Positions 17,058 through 26,156 of a DNA stretch of 64,000 nt are shown here, piece after piece. Positions within the stretch are counted from its first letter, which is position 1, and each line of letters opens with the position of its first letter. The notes beneath the pieces were generated by a model. It was given only the letters and a program-made list of their open reading frames with translations, was not told where the DNA came from and made no database searches. The stretch is from Williamsia deligens (GTDB lineage: Bacteria > Actinomycetota > Actinomycetes > Mycobacteriales > Mycobacteriaceae), in NCBI RefSeq assembly GCF_024171765.1, contig NZ_JAMTCI010000001.1, positions 2,094,796 to 2,158,795 of the forward strand, in the 5' to 3' direction. Both the position numbers and the translations under genes were made by a program.

Positions 17058-17588
17058 ATGAGTCGAGAACGACTGGCGCAGTTGATCACCGAGCTCGCCG
17101 TGGTGCACGGCAGGGTGACCCTGTCGTCCGGCAAGGAAGCCGACTACTACGTCGACCTGCGCCGCGCGACGCTGCACCACGAGGCATCCCGGCTCATCGG
17201 CCCCCTGCTCCGCGAGCTCACCGCGGACTGGGACTACGACGCGGTCGGCGGGCTCACGCTCGGCGCCGACCCCGTCGCGACCGCGATCATGCACGCCCCC
17301 GGCCGTGAGATCGACGCGTTCGTCGTCCGCAAGGCGGCCAAAGCCCATGGCATGCAACGGCAGATCGAGGGCCCCGACATCGTCGGCAGGCGCGTCCTCA
17401 TCGTCGAGGACACCACCACGACCGGCAACTCCCCGCTCACCGCCGTCCGGGCCGCACGGGACATCGGCGCCGAGGTCGTCGGGGTCGCCACCATCGTCGA
17501 CCGCGCCACCGGCGCCGACGAGGTGATCGCCGCCGAGGGCATCGAGTACCGGTCGCTGTTCGGTCTCGCCGACCTGGGTCTCGGCTGA
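17058..17588 (+). CDS. pyrE: Orotate phosphoribosyltransferase
   Basis: Converts orotate plus PRPP to orotidine 5'-phosphate in de novo pyrimidine synthesis. 176 residues, normal for actinobacterial PyrE. The PRPP-binding motif VLIVEDTTTTGNSPL lies at about residues 113-127 and the flexible-loop basic stretch VVRKAAKAHGMQRQIEG precedes it. ATG 17058 has AAGGAG seven to eleven bases upstream, which sets the start although the frame is open further up. It follows the Rv0383c-like gene by 25 bp and is followed by the RNA methyltransferase, probably one transcript. Confidence 0.96.
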   Translation: MSRERLAQLITELAVVHGRVTLSSGKEADYYVDLRRATLHHEASRLIGPLLRELTADWDYDAVGGLTLGADPVATAIMHAPGREIDAFVVRKAAKAHGMQRQIEGPDIVGRRVLIVEDTTTTGNSPLTAVRAARDIGAEVVGVATIVDRATGADEVIAAEGIEYRSLFGLADLGLG

Positions 17589-17644
17589 CCGGCCCCGACG
17601 ACCCCGTCGGCCCGACCGAATGGGTCACCGGGACATCGGAACCC

Positions 17645-18262
17645 GTGGGCGTCGGACCCTGGTCGGACACACACGACGAGCCCCCGCCGGCCGACGACAG
17701 GCTCGACCCCGAACTCCTCGCGGAGGGTGACCGCCGCAACGTGGTCGACGCCTACCGGTACTGGCGTCGCGAGGCGATCGTCGCCGACCTCGACACCCGG
17801 CGCCACGGCTTCCACGTGGCCATCGAGAACTTCGCCCACGACGCCAACATCGGCACCGTGGTCCGCACGGCCAACGCGTTCGGGGCGGCGGCGGTGCACA
17901 TCGTCGGACGTCGACGCTGGAACCGCCGGGGCGCCATGGTCACCGACCGCTACCAACACCTCGAGCACCACGCGGACATCGCGGCGTTGCTCGCCTGGGC
18001 GCGTGACCGGGATCTGAGGGTCGTCGCCGTGGACAACACCCCCGGCGCCGTGCGTCTGGAGACCGCCGACCTGCCACACGACTGCGTGCTGCTGTTCGGT
18101 CAGGAGGGTCCCGGGGTCAGCGACGAGGCGCACACCGCCGCGGACCTGACGGTGTCGATCGCGCAGTTCGGGTCCACGCGCAGCATCAACGCGGGCGTGG
18201 CCGCCGGGATCGCGATGCACGCCTGGATCCGGCAGCACGCCGACCTCGGCCGGTCGTGGTGA
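17645..18262 (+). CDS. TrmH/SpoU-family RNA 2'-O-ribose methyltransferase
   Basis: 205-residue SPOUT methyltransferase. The three SpoU motifs are visible: NIGTVVRTANAFGAAAVHIVG (motif 1), LLFGQEGPGVSDEAH (motif 2) and IAQFGSTRSINAGVAAGIAMHAW (motif 3, knotted SAM site). It methylates a ribose 2'-OH in tRNA or rRNA; the target is not deducible. GTG 17645 is used; the N-terminal about 40 residues are poorly conserved and an upstream non-ATG start overlapping pyrE is possible. It matches Rv0380c in position near pyrE. Confidence 0.9.
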   Translation: MGVGPWSDTHDEPPPADDRLDPELLAEGDRRNVVDAYRYWRREAIVADLDTRRHGFHVAIENFAHDANIGTVVRTANAFGAAAVHIVGRRRWNRRGAMVTDRYQHLEHHADIAALLAWARDRDLRVVAVDNTPGAVRLETADLPHDCVLLFGQEGPGVSDEAHTAADLTVSIAQFGSTRSINAGVAAGIAMHAWIRQHADLGRSW

Positions 18263-18332
18263 ACCCGCGCCGACCCTGCGAACCCGCGCGGTGCTCGGCG
18301 CGGATCGGCGAGGACAGAGCGGCTACGGCGGA

Positions 18333-19070
18333 TCAGTCGCGGGGGAGTTCGGGCTCGGCGGCCTCGGGGACGCCGGCCGCGGCAGCGCGGGCCTTCTCGG
18401 CGCGACGGCGCTTGTAGTACTCCCAGAAGATCGGGATGACCGACACCAGGACGATCACGATGAAGATCGGCTCGATCAACTTCTGGATGACCTCGAACTG
18501 GCCCAGCCAGTACCCGAGCAGCGTGATGCCGCAGCCCCAGATGATCGCGCCGATCACGTTGTAGGCGGTGAACAGCAGGAAGTTCATGCGCGCCGCGCCG
18601 GCGACGATCGGTGCGAGCGTCCGGACGATCGGGACGAACCGCGCCAGGAAGATGGTCACGGGCCCGCGGCGCTCGAAGAACTCGTGGGCCTCGGCGAGAT
18701 AGCGCTCCTTGAGGAAGCGGTTGTCGGGCTTGAACATCGTCGTGCCCGCGTAGCGCCCGATCCAGTAACCGATCTGACCGCCGATGATCGCCGCGACCGG
18801 GATGAAGATCAACAGCTGCCACAGCGAGGCGAACTTGGCCACCTCGGCCGACTCGCCCGCGGCGACCAGGCCCGCGACGAACAGCAGCGAGTCGCCGGGG
18901 AGCACCGGGAACAGCACGCCGGACTCGATGAGGATGACCAGGAGCAGGCCGACGAGCGCCCACGTGCCGAAGTAACCGAGCAACGTGATCGGGTCGAGGA
19001 AGCCGGGCAGCAGGGCCTGGTTCACGGTGGTCGTCGTGTGGGCTGCGTCGGCCAGGGCGCTGGAAGTCAC
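18333..19070 (-). CDS. DedA-family membrane protein (VTT/SNARE-associated domain)
   Basis: 245-residue inner-membrane protein with about five to six hydrophobic segments. DedA hallmarks: IESGVLFPVLPGDSLLFVAGLVAA with the conserved Glu, GGQIGYWIGRYAG, and FLARFVPIVRTLAPIVAGAARMNF with the conserved Arg residues in the amphipathic loop. Family members flip undecaprenyl phosphate or phosphatidylethanolamine using proton motive force. The C-terminal about 40 residues are basic then acidic and cytosolic. Convergent to the methyltransferase gene; a six-bp hairpin CCGCGC/GCGCGG (18284-18303) lies between. Corresponds by context to Rv0364. Confidence 0.92.
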   Translation of the reverse strand: MTSSALADAAHTTTTVNQALLPGFLDPITLLGYFGTWALVGLLLVILIESGVLFPVLPGDSLLFVAGLVAAGESAEVAKFASLWQLLIFIPVAAIIGGQIGYWIGRYAGTTMFKPDNRFLKERYLAEAHEFFERRGPVTIFLARFVPIVRTLAPIVAGAARMNFLLFTAYNVIGAIIWGCGITLLGYWLGQFEVIQKLIEPIFIVIVLVSVIPIFWEYYKRRRAEKARAAAAGVPEAAEPELPRD

Positions 19071-19145
19071 GGGTCCTCACCCTAGACGGTCCGACCTGAA
19101 GAAACCCTGTGCGCGCGACGGGTGCCGTCGTGCCAGCATGGGGCC

Positions 19146-21677
19146 ATGCCCGGCACCAATCTGACCCGTGATGAAGCCCGCGAGCGCGCCGCCGTCGTCT
19201 CCGACCCCGTCTACCGCGTCGAGCTCGACCTCACCCTCGACGCCCCCGTATCCGGCCCGCACCGCTTCGGCTCGGTCACGACGCTGACCTTCCACGCCGA
19301 GCCCGGGGCGTCGACGTTCGTCGACCTCGTCGACGCCGAGATCGACAGCATCGTCCTCAACGGCACCGACATCCCCGCCGACGCCTACGCCGACAACCGC
19401 ATCGCGCTGAGCGACCTCGACGCCGACAACGAGCTCGTCGTCGCCGCCCGGTGCGCCTACTCCCACTCCGGGGAGGGCCTGCACCGTTTCGTCGACCCCG
19501 CCGACGACCGCGTGTACCTCTACACCCAGTTCGAGGTGCCCGACGCCCGCCGCGTCTACGCGACGTTCGAACAGCCCGACCTGAAGTCGACGTTCACGTT
19601 CACCGTCACGGCGCCGTCGCACTGGCAGGTGGTGAGCAACTCGGCGTCCCCCGACCCCGACGTGGTCGGTGACGGTGCCGCGGTGTGGCGGTTCGACGAG
19701 ACGAAACGCATGTCGACGTACATCACCGCGCTGATCGCCGGTGAGTACCACGTGGTCCGCGACGTCTACTCCGGCGAGTACGCGGACATCCCGCTCGGTG
19801 TGTTCTGCCGACAGTCGCTGGTGGAGCACCTCGACGCCGACGAGATCCTGACCGTCACCAAGCAGGGCTTCGCGTTCTTCGAGGACGCCTTCGCCATGGG
19901 GTACCCGTTCGGCAAGTACGACCAGCTGTTCGTCCCCGAGTACAACATGGGCGCGATGGAGAACGCCGGTGCGGTGACCTTCCGCGACGAGATGATCTAC
20001 CGCAGCCGACAGACCCGCGCCGCCTACGAGCAGCGCGCGAACACGATCCTGCACGAGATGGCGCACATGTGGTTCGGCGACCTGGTCACCATGAAGTGGT
20101 GGGATGACCTGTGGCTCAACGAGTCCTTCGCCGAGTGGGCCGCGCACCACGCCTCGGTGGAGGCGACCGAGTTCACCGACGCGTGGACCGGGTTCACGAA
20201 CAACCGCAAGAACTGGGCCTACCGCCAGGACCAGCTGCCCTCGACCCACCCCATCGCCGCGGACAACTTCGACCTGCACGCGGTGGAGGCCAACTTCGAC
20301 GGCATCACCTACGCCAAGGGCGCGTCGTCGCTGAAGCAACTCGTCGCCTGGGTCGGTATCGAGGACTTCCTCACCGGGCTGCGCGCGTACTTCACCCGTC
20401 ACGCCTACGGCAACACCGAACTGTCGGACCTGCTGCGGGAGTTGACGACTGCGTCGGGCCGCGAACTCGACGGCTGGGCCGCCGAATGGCTGCAGACCAC
20501 CGGCGTCAACACGCTGCGCGCGCGCTTCGAGGTCGACGCCGACGGCGTGTTCACCGCGTTCGCCGTCGACCAGTCGGCGCATCCCGACCACCCGACGCTG
20601 CGCCGCCATCGCATCGCGATCGGCCTCTACGACATCGTCGACGGCGCCGTCGTCCGCACCGACCGCATCGAGACCGACGTCGAGGGGGAGAGCACCGACA
20701 TCGCCGAGCTCGTCGGCCGGAGGCAACCGGATCTGGTGCTGCTCAACGACGACGACCTGACCTACGCCAAGATCCGTCTCGACGAGCGGTCGCTGTCCAC
20801 GCTCCTCGATCACATCCACCACATCACCGAGTCGCTGCCGCGCGCTCTGTGCTGGGGCGCCGCGTGGGACATGACGCGCGACGCGCAGCTCCCCGCGGCG
20901 CGGTTCGTCGACCTGGTGCTGGCCGGTGTGGGCTCCGAGTCGGACCTGACCGCCGTCGCGTCCCTGCTGCGTCAGGCGCAGAGCGCCGTCAGCCTGTTCA
21001 CCCCCGAGGGCGACATCGACGCGCTGCAGGCCCGGTGGGCACAGGGCGTCCACGACCTGCTCGTCGCGGCCGAGCCGGGCAGCGATCACCAGCTCGCGCT
21101 GGCGCGGGGATTCGCGGCGGCAGCGACCGAGGCGTCGGCGGTGCGGTCGCTGCTCGACGGTGCGCTCGACGGGCTCACCATCGATCCCGACCTGCGGTGG
21201 ACGTTCGTCGGGGCGCTCGCGCGTCTCGGCGACCTGACCGACGAGGAGATCGACGCCGAGCGCGAGAAGGACCCGACCAACTCCGGCGCCGAGCGTGCCG
21301 CCGGTGTCCGGGCGATGCGGCCGACCGCGGCGGCGAAGGCCCAGGCGTGGGAGAAGGCGGCGCTCGACGCGTCGACGCCGAACGAGACACGCCGCGCGTA
21401 CGCGAGCGGGTTCCAGGTGTCCGGGCAGGCCGACGTCCTCGAGCCGTACGTCGAGAAGTACCTGGAGCTGGCGTCGACCGTGGTGCCCACGATGGGGGTG
21501 TGGATCGGACGGATCGTGCTGATCAGCATGTTCCCGCTGGCCAACCCGAGCCAGGCGACGCTCGACCGTGTCGACGCGTGGTTGGCGGACTCCACCGCCG
21601 ACGCCACCGCGCGGCGCTACGTCTCCGAGGGTCGCGACGACCTCGCCCGGGCACTCGCCGCCCGCGCGGCCGGATAG
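19146..21677 (+). CDS. pepN: M1-family aminopeptidase N
   Basis: Cytosolic zinc aminopeptidase of 843 residues that removes N-terminal residues from peptides. The exopeptidase motif NMGAMENAGAVTF is at about residues 266-278, the zinc motif HEMAHMWFGDL at about 302, and the third ligand Glu in WLNESFAEW at about 323. The C-terminal ERAP1-like helical domain follows. Size is usual for actinobacterial PepN. ATG 19146 is chosen since the catalytic N-terminal domain starts soon after; transcribed divergently from dedA with about 75 bp between starts. No obvious regulatory site. Confidence 0.95.
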   Translation: MPGTNLTRDEARERAAVVSDPVYRVELDLTLDAPVSGPHRFGSVTTLTFHAEPGASTFVDLVDAEIDSIVLNGTDIPADAYADNRIALSDLDADNELVVAARCAYSHSGEGLHRFVDPADDRVYLYTQFEVPDARRVYATFEQPDLKSTFTFTVTAPSHWQVVSNSASPDPDVVGDGAAVWRFDETKRMSTYITALIAGEYHVVRDVYSGEYADIPLGVFCRQSLVEHLDADEILTVTKQGFAFFEDAFAMGYPFGKYDQLFVPEYNMGAMENAGAVTFRDEMIYRSRQTRAAYEQRANTILHEMAHMWFGDLVTMKWWDDLWLNESFAEWAAHHASVEATEFTDAWTGFTNNRKNWAYRQDQLPSTHPIAADNFDLHAVEANFDGITYAKGASSLKQLVAWVGIEDFLTGLRAYFTRHAYGNTELSDLLRELTTASGRELDGWAAEWLQTTGVNTLRARFEVDADGVFTAFAVDQSAHPDHPTLRRHRIAIGLYDIVDGAVVRTDRIETDVEGESTDIAELVGRRQPDLVLLNDDDLTYAKIRLDERSLSTLLDHIHHITESLPRALCWGAAWDMTRDAQLPAARFVDLVLAGVGSESDLTAVASLLRQAQSAVSLFTPEGDIDALQARWAQGVHDLLVAAEPGSDHQLALARGFAAAATEASAVRSLLDGALDGLTIDPDLRWTFVGALARLGDLTDEEIDAEREKDPTNSGAERAAGVRAMRPTAAAKAQAWEKAALDASTPNETRRAYASGFQVSGQADVLEPYVEKYLELASTVVPTMGVWIGRIVLISMFPLANPSQATLDRVDAWLADSTADATARRYVSEGRDDLARALAARAAG

Positions 21678-21713
21678 GGGCGCGCGGACTGCCGTGACCG
21701 CGGCCACCGTCAG

Positions 21714-21719
21714 TTGACA
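21714..21719 (+). promoter_or_regulatory. TTGACA element upstream of fba
   Basis: A perfect TTGACA lies inside a short inverted repeat TCAGT (21710-21714) / ACTGA (21721-21725), about 80 bp before the fba start. No good -10 at the matching distance, so it may be a -35 or a regulator site. Confidence 0.3.
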
Positions 21720-21799
21720 TACTGACTGCGACGAGCCGGGGGAACGGCGACACCGATCCTCCGCTCGCGGACATCACCGACCGGTTGGAGGACCGTCAC

Positions 21800-22837
21800 A
21801 TGCCCATCGCCACCCCGGAGCAGTACGCGCAGATGCTCGACAGCGCCAAGAAGGGCGGCTACGCCTTCCCCGCGATCAACTGCACGTCGTCGGAGACGAT
21901 CAACGCGGCGATCAAGGGCTTCGCGGACGCGGGCAGTGACGGCATCATCCAGTTCTCCACCGGTGGTGCGGAATTCGGTTCGGGCCTCGGCATCAAGGAC
22001 ATGGTCACCGGCGCCGTCGCGCTGGCGGAGTTCGCCCATGTCGTCGCCGAGAAGTACGACGTCCTCGTCGCGCTCCACACCGACCACTGCCCCAAGGACA
22101 AGCTCGACACCTACGTCCGCCCGCTGATCGCGATCAGCCAGGAGCGTGTCGACGCCGGCAAGAACCCGCTGTTCCAGTCGCACATGTGGGACGGCAGCGC
22201 CGTGCCGCTCGACGAGAACCTGGAGATCGCCAAGGACCTGCTGGCCAAGGCCGCCGCGGCGAACATCATCCTGGAGATCGAGATCGGCGTGGTCGGCGGT
22301 GAGGAGGACGGCGTCGAGAACGAGATCAACGAGAAGCTGTTCACCACCGCGGAGGACTTCGAGAAGACCGTCGACGCCCTCGGCGCCGGCGACGCGGGCA
22401 GCCGCTACCTGCTGGCCGCCACCTTCGGCAACGTCCACGGCGTCTACAAGCCGGGCAACGTCAAGCTCAAGCCCGAGGTGCTCAAGACCGGCCAGGAGGT
22501 CGCCGTCCGCAAGCTCGGCGACGGCGCCGGCGACAAGCCGTTCGACTTCGTCTTCCACGGTGGCTCGGGTTCGCTGAAGAGCGAGATCGACGAGGCGCTG
22601 GGCTACGGCGTCATCAAGATGAACGTCGACACCGACACCCAGTACGCCTTCACCCGGCCGATCGCGGGACACATGCTCGGCAACTACGACGGTGTGCTGA
22701 AGATCGACGGCGAGGTCGGCAACAAGAAGGTCTACGACCCGCGCAGCTACCTCAAGAAGGCCGAGGCGAACATGAGCGAGCGCGTCGTCGAGGCCTGCAA
22801 CGACCTGAAGTCGGCCGGGAAGTCCATCACCCGCTGA
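21800..22837 (+). CDS. fba: Fructose-bisphosphate aldolase, class II
   Basis: Zinc-dependent aldolase cleaving fructose 1,6-bisphosphate to dihydroxyacetone phosphate and glyceraldehyde 3-phosphate in glycolysis and gluconeogenesis. 345 residues. Class IIA signatures: INCTSSETINAAIKGF, VALHTDHCPKDKLDTY (catalytic Asp and zinc His), SHMWDGSAVPLDENL, EIEIGVVGGEEDGV (zinc Glu), FGNVHGVYKPGNVKL (zinc His) and FHGGSGS (zinc His and phosphate site). ATG 21800 has GGAGG nine bases upstream. Equivalent to Rv0363c. Confidence 0.97.
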   Translation: MPIATPEQYAQMLDSAKKGGYAFPAINCTSSETINAAIKGFADAGSDGIIQFSTGGAEFGSGLGIKDMVTGAVALAEFAHVVAEKYDVLVALHTDHCPKDKLDTYVRPLIAISQERVDAGKNPLFQSHMWDGSAVPLDENLEIAKDLLAKAAAANIILEIEIGVVGGEEDGVENEINEKLFTTAEDFEKTVDALGAGDAGSRYLLAATFGNVHGVYKPGNVKLKPEVLKTGQEVAVRKLGDGAGDKPFDFVFHGGSGSLKSEIDEALGYGVIKMNVDTDTQYAFTRPIAGHMLGNYDGVLKIDGEVGNKKVYDPRSYLKKAEANMSERVVEACNDLKSAGKSITR

Positions 22838-22881
22838 GTCCACGCCGGGCCGGTCGGTGACCCGACGGGGCCCGGTGCGAG

Positions 22882-22938
22882 ACGTCCGCTCCGCACGAGC
22901 AGAGGGCAATGCTCCCTCTGCGCGCGTGGAGCGGACGT
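22882..22938. terminator. Nested hairpin between convergent fba and the acidic membrane protein
   Basis: Outer arms ACGTCCGCTCC (22882-22892) and GGAGCGGACGT (22928-22938), inner arms GCAGAGGG (22899-22906) and CCCTCTGC (22914-22921) with a seven-base loop. All arms match perfectly. The position between two convergent genes suits a bidirectional terminator, though there is no long U tract. Confidence 0.7.
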
Positions 22939-22985
22939 TTCTGTCGGTGCGGACGGTGCCCGTCTCCGACGGTCTGGGCGACCCG

Positions 22986-24353
22986 TCAGCCCTGCGGCTG
23001 ACCACCGGCGGTCGATGTGCAGACCTTCCAGTCGCCGTTGTCCTGGCGCAGACGCAGCACCACGTTCGACACCTTGTCCGGTGACGCGGTGAGGTAGGCG
23101 CTGACCTCGACGATCGCGTTCTGCGGATCGACGACGCGGGCGGCCTGGACGTCCTTCACGTCGACGAGTCGGCCCGCCTGCTTCTGCGCCGCGTACTGCG
23201 CCGCGAACGCGTCCGGAGTCACCGAGTCGAAGAACTGTTTGCGGTCGCCGCAGGTCACCGACCGCAACGTCGTCAGATCCCCCTTGGCCAGGGCCGTCGT
23301 GTACTGCTGTGCGACGTCCGCCGCACGGTCCGCCTCCGGCACCGCCGGCTCGCCCCGGCTGGCGAGCACCGCGATGACCACCACCACGATCGCGACGATG
23401 ATCGCCCCCACCGAACTCGCCCACAGCACGAGTCGCTTCCGCCCGGGACCGCGATCGGTCGTCGGTGCACCGGCGGTGACGGGCGGGATGTACTGCGGCG
23501 TCGCCTTCTCGGGCTCGATCTTCTGCGGCTCGATTTTCTGCGGCTCGGCCTTCGGGGGCTCGACCTCCTGCGGCTCGGCCTTCGGGGGCTCGACCTCCTG
23601 GGGCTCGGCCTTCGGGGGCTCGACCTCCTGGGGCTCGGGCTCGGCGGCTTCAGGCTTCTCGGGCTCGGGCTCGGGCGGCGCGGGCTCGGTCTCCGGCACC
23701 TCGTCCGTCTCTGCCTCGTCGTTCACCGACTCTGGCGTGGCGGCCTCGTCCGTCTCTGCGTCGTCGTCGGACTCGGGCTCGGTGTGGGGCTCGGGCTCAG
23801 GCTCGGGGTCCGGCTCGACTGCCGTCGGCTCCGGGTCCCGGGTGTCCGGCTCGTCGGCCTCGGGCGACACCTCAGCGGTCGCGGGCTCGTCGCTGTCGGG
23901 CTCGTCGGACTCAGGTTCCGCGGGCTCGGCGGTCTCTGCGGGCTCGTCCTCGCCGGCCTCGTCCTCGACCGTTTCGTCGTCGTCGGCCACCTCGTCGTCG
24001 GCCACCTCGTCCTCGGGCGCCTCGGTCTCTGCCGGTTCGTCGTCGACCGTCTCGTCGGTCGCGGAGGCGTCCGATTCCACCGGCTGCTCCGCCTCCGGTG
24101 CCTCGTCGGCGTCGGTCTCGTCGACGTCGGGCGTCTCGACAGGCTCGGGCTGTTCGGTCTCGTCGGCGACGGGCTCGTCGGACGCGGTCGGCTCAGCGGG
24201 ATCCGCAGGGGCCGTCGGTTCCGCGTCGGGCTCGGCCGGCGGCGTCGGCGCCGACGCACCCTCCCTGGGCGGGGTCGGTGTCGTCCGACGGCGGCGCAGC
24301 GACCGCGCGATGCGCCCGATCGCCGAATCGCCAGTGTCGTCGGGATGCGACAT
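22986..24353 (-). CDS. Acidic Pro/Glu/Asp-rich one-pass membrane protein (Rv0361-like)
   Basis: 455 residues in three parts. Residues 1 to about 300 are cytosolic, with a basic start (RSLRRRRTTP) followed by an extremely acidic Glu/Asp/Pro/Ala region and, near 245-290, three perfect copies of a ten-residue unit reading EPQEVEPPKA. One membrane helix follows (LVLWASSVGAIIVAIVVVVIAVLA). The extracytoplasmic C-terminal domain (about 130 residues; VAQQYTTALAKGDLTTLRSVTCGDRKQFF...NGDWKVCTS) resembles the NTF2-like DUF4878/Rv0361 domain and has two Cys. Position after fba matches Rv0361. ATG 24353 fits the family; function unknown, perhaps cell-envelope related. Confidence 0.8.
   Translation of the reverse strand: MSHPDDTGDSAIGRIARSLRRRRTTPTPPREGASAPTPPAEPDAEPTAPADPAEPTASDEPVADETEQPEPVETPDVDETDADEAPEAEQPVESDASATDETVDDEPAETEAPEDEVADDEVADDDETVEDEAGEDEPAETAEPAEPESDEPDSDEPATAEVSPEADEPDTRDPEPTAVEPDPEPEPEPHTEPESDDDAETDEAATPESVNDEAETDEVPETEPAPPEPEPEKPEAAEPEPQEVEPPKAEPQEVEPPKAEPQEVEPPKAEPQKIEPQKIEPEKATPQYIPPVTAGAPTTDRGPGRKRLVLWASSVGAIIVAIVVVVIAVLASRGEPAVPEADRAADVAQQYTTALAKGDLTTLRSVTCGDRKQFFDSVTPDAFAAQYAAQKQAGRLVDVKDVQAARVVDPQNAIVEVSAYLTASPDKVSNVVLRLRQDNGDWKVCTSTAGGQPQG
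23541..23630 (-). repeat. Three tandem 30-bp repeats in the acidic membrane protein gene
   Basis: Near-identical 30-bp units at 23541-23570, 23571-23600 and 23601-23630, with degenerate copies on either side, encode EPQEVEPPKA repeats. Such an array is prone to copy-number change. Confidence 0.85.
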
Positions 24354-24467
24354 CGTGCCTCGCCTTCGTTCGGTGGTGACCCCCGGTGCGCCCGCCCCAG
24401 CGCCCCGCCAGACTAACGAACGGTGCGCCCGGTCCGACGCGACCACCGCCCCGTGCACAATGATGCG

Positions 24468-24884
24468 GTGACGTCTTTCGGAGATCTGCTCGGACCGCAA
24501 CCGACCCTGCTCACCGGCGACGACGAGGCGGAATCGGCCCTGCTCGACGGCACCCCCGCCGAGCAGGTGGCCGCATCGCACCCGACCGCCTCCATCGCGT
24601 GGGCCCAGCTGGCCGAGGACGCGTTGTCGTCCGGGGCGACCATCACCGCCTACGCCTACGCCCGCACCGGCTACCACCGTGGCCTCGACCAGCTCCGCCG
24701 CCACGGGTGGAAGGGGTTCGGTCCGGTGCCGTGGAGCCACGAGCCCAACCGCGGTTTCCTGCGGTGCGTCGGGGCCCTGGCCCGTGCCGCGCAGACCATC
24801 GGGGAGCAGGACGAGTACGTGCGGTGCCTCGACCTCCTCAACGACAGTGACCCAGCCGCAGCCGGGGAGCTCGGACTCGCCTGA
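24468..24884 (+). CDS. DUF3151 protein (Rv0360c-like)
   Basis: 138-residue soluble protein conserved in actinobacteria. The family pattern is seen in LLGPQPTLLTGDDEAESALL, SIAWAQLAEDAL and AYAYARTGYHRGLDQLRRHGWKGFGPVPWSHEPNRGFLRCV. It looks helical and TPR-like; the function is unknown. GTG 24468 follows CACAAT (24456-24461) by six bases, suggesting a leaderless transcript. Divergent from the acidic membrane protein with only about 115 bp between starts; its last 38 bases overlap the next gene. Confidence 0.88.
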   Translation: MTSFGDLLGPQPTLLTGDDEAESALLDGTPAEQVAASHPTASIAWAQLAEDALSSGATITAYAYARTGYHRGLDQLRRHGWKGFGPVPWSHEPNRGFLRCVGALARAAQTIGEQDEYVRCLDLLNDSDPAAAGELGLA

Positions 24885-26037
24885 GCCCGCCGCGGCGCCG
24901 TCGGCGTCGCGGTCGGCTCGCCGCGTGGACTCCGCCCTCGACTCCGTCCGCCGCCGCCAGCATGCGCTGCCCGGTCCGATCCGCACCCGGACGCGACGGG
25001 TCTGGTACTCGCTGATCCCGGTCGCCCAGTGCTCGATCGCCGCGGGTGCGGCGTGGGCTGTCGCCACCCAGCTGTTCGGGCACCCTCAGCCCTTCTTCGC
25101 ACCGATCGCCGCGGTCATCTCCCTCGGTCTGTCCCTCGGGCAACGATGGCGCCGCGCGGTGGAGATGGTCGTCGGCGTGACCGTCGGCATCGGCGTCGGC
25201 GACCTGATCGTCAGTCTCATCGGCTCGGGAGCCTGGCAGATCTCGGTGGTGGTGGCGCTGGCGATGACGGTGGCCGTCGCCGTGGACCGCGGGCCGCTCG
25301 TGCCGCTGCAGGCGGGCAGCTCGGCGGTGCTCGTCGCGACGCTCCTGCCCCCGGGCGGCGCTGCCGGGGTGAACCGAATGGTCGACGCGCTGATCGGTGG
25401 CGTCATCGGCGTCGTGATCGTCGCGCTCATCCCGACGCACCCCGTCCTGCGAGCCCGTCGCGACGCGGCGGCCGTGTTGCACACGATGGGCCGGGTGGTC
25501 GACGCGATCGTCGACGGGCTCGGCACGCGCGACGTCGAGATCGTCTCCGACGCCCTGCGCCGCGCCCGCTCGACGCAGGGCGCCATCGACACCATGCGGT
25601 CGGACATGAGCGGCGGGCGGGAGATCAGCCGGATCTCGCCGCTGTACTGGAACTCCCGACGTCGCCTGACGCGCCTGGCCGCCACCGCCGATCCCATCGA
25701 CAACGCCGTGCGCAACCTCCGGGTGCTCGCACGGCGCGCCGTGTCGGCGATCCAGGCCGACGAGCCCGTCCGCGACGAGGTCGTCGACGTGGTGGCCGAC
25801 CTCGTCGGAGCGCTCGACATCCTCCGGCAGGTGGTGCTGGCCGACCCCGGCGAGTCACCGGACGGTGCTGACGCCGCACGCGTGCTCCGCACCATCGCGC
25901 GAAAAGCCAAGCCGGAGTTGGTCATCGGCGGCGGACTGTCGGAGACGGTCATCCTCGCGCAGGTGCGGTCCATCATCGTCGACCTGCTGATGGTGGCCGG
26001 GCTGAAACGGGAGTCGGCGCTCGCCACACTGCGGTGA
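24847..26037 (+). CDS. FUSC-family (aromatic-acid exporter-like) membrane protein
   Basis: 396 residues. A basic N-terminal segment is followed by about six hydrophobic helices in residues 50-200 (WYSLIPVAQCSIAAGAAWAVATQLFG, FFAPIAAVISLGLSLGQRWRRAVEMVVGVTVGIGVGDLIV, GPLVPLQAGSSAVLVATLLPP) and a cytosolic helical C-terminal half. RRRAVEMVVGVTVGIGVGD matches the FUSC/ArAE pattern. GTG 24847 overlaps the DUF3151 gene by 38 bp, so the two are probably co-transcribed. Transport substrate unknown. Confidence 0.8.
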   Translation: MTQPQPGSSDSPEPAAAPSASRSARRVDSALDSVRRRQHALPGPIRTRTRRVWYSLIPVAQCSIAAGAAWAVATQLFGHPQPFFAPIAAVISLGLSLGQRWRRAVEMVVGVTVGIGVGDLIVSLIGSGAWQISVVVALAMTVAVAVDRGPLVPLQAGSSAVLVATLLPPGGAAGVNRMVDALIGGVIGVVIVALIPTHPVLRARRDAAAVLHTMGRVVDAIVDGLGTRDVEIVSDALRRARSTQGAIDTMRSDMSGGREISRISPLYWNSRRRLTRLAATADPIDNAVRNLRVLARRAVSAIQADEPVRDEVVDVVADLVGALDILRQVVLADPGESPDGADAARVLRTIARKAKPELVIGGGLSETVILAQVRSIIVDLLMVAGLKRESALATLR

Positions 26038-26156
26038 GCGCCGACGGGGCGGGTGACGAAAGCACGCCTCGCGCATGATGTCTCGCCATGCCCGATTTCC
26101 GATCACGGTGATTCTTTGTCTGGACCGGCTCTCCCGGTGCACGGCTACGGTGACGC

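Noticed and set aside
18284-18303. CCGCGC/GCGCGG hairpin between trmH and dedA as a terminator
   Set aside because: Only six bp of stem in very GC-rich DNA; expected by chance, so not listed as a feature of its own.
19077-21707. 876-codon open frame antisense to pepN
   Set aside because: The plus strand has full M1 motifs; the antisense product is low complexity.
23541-23630. Regular repeats that could suggest a CRISPR array
   Set aside because: Units are contiguous without spacers and in frame inside a coding region.
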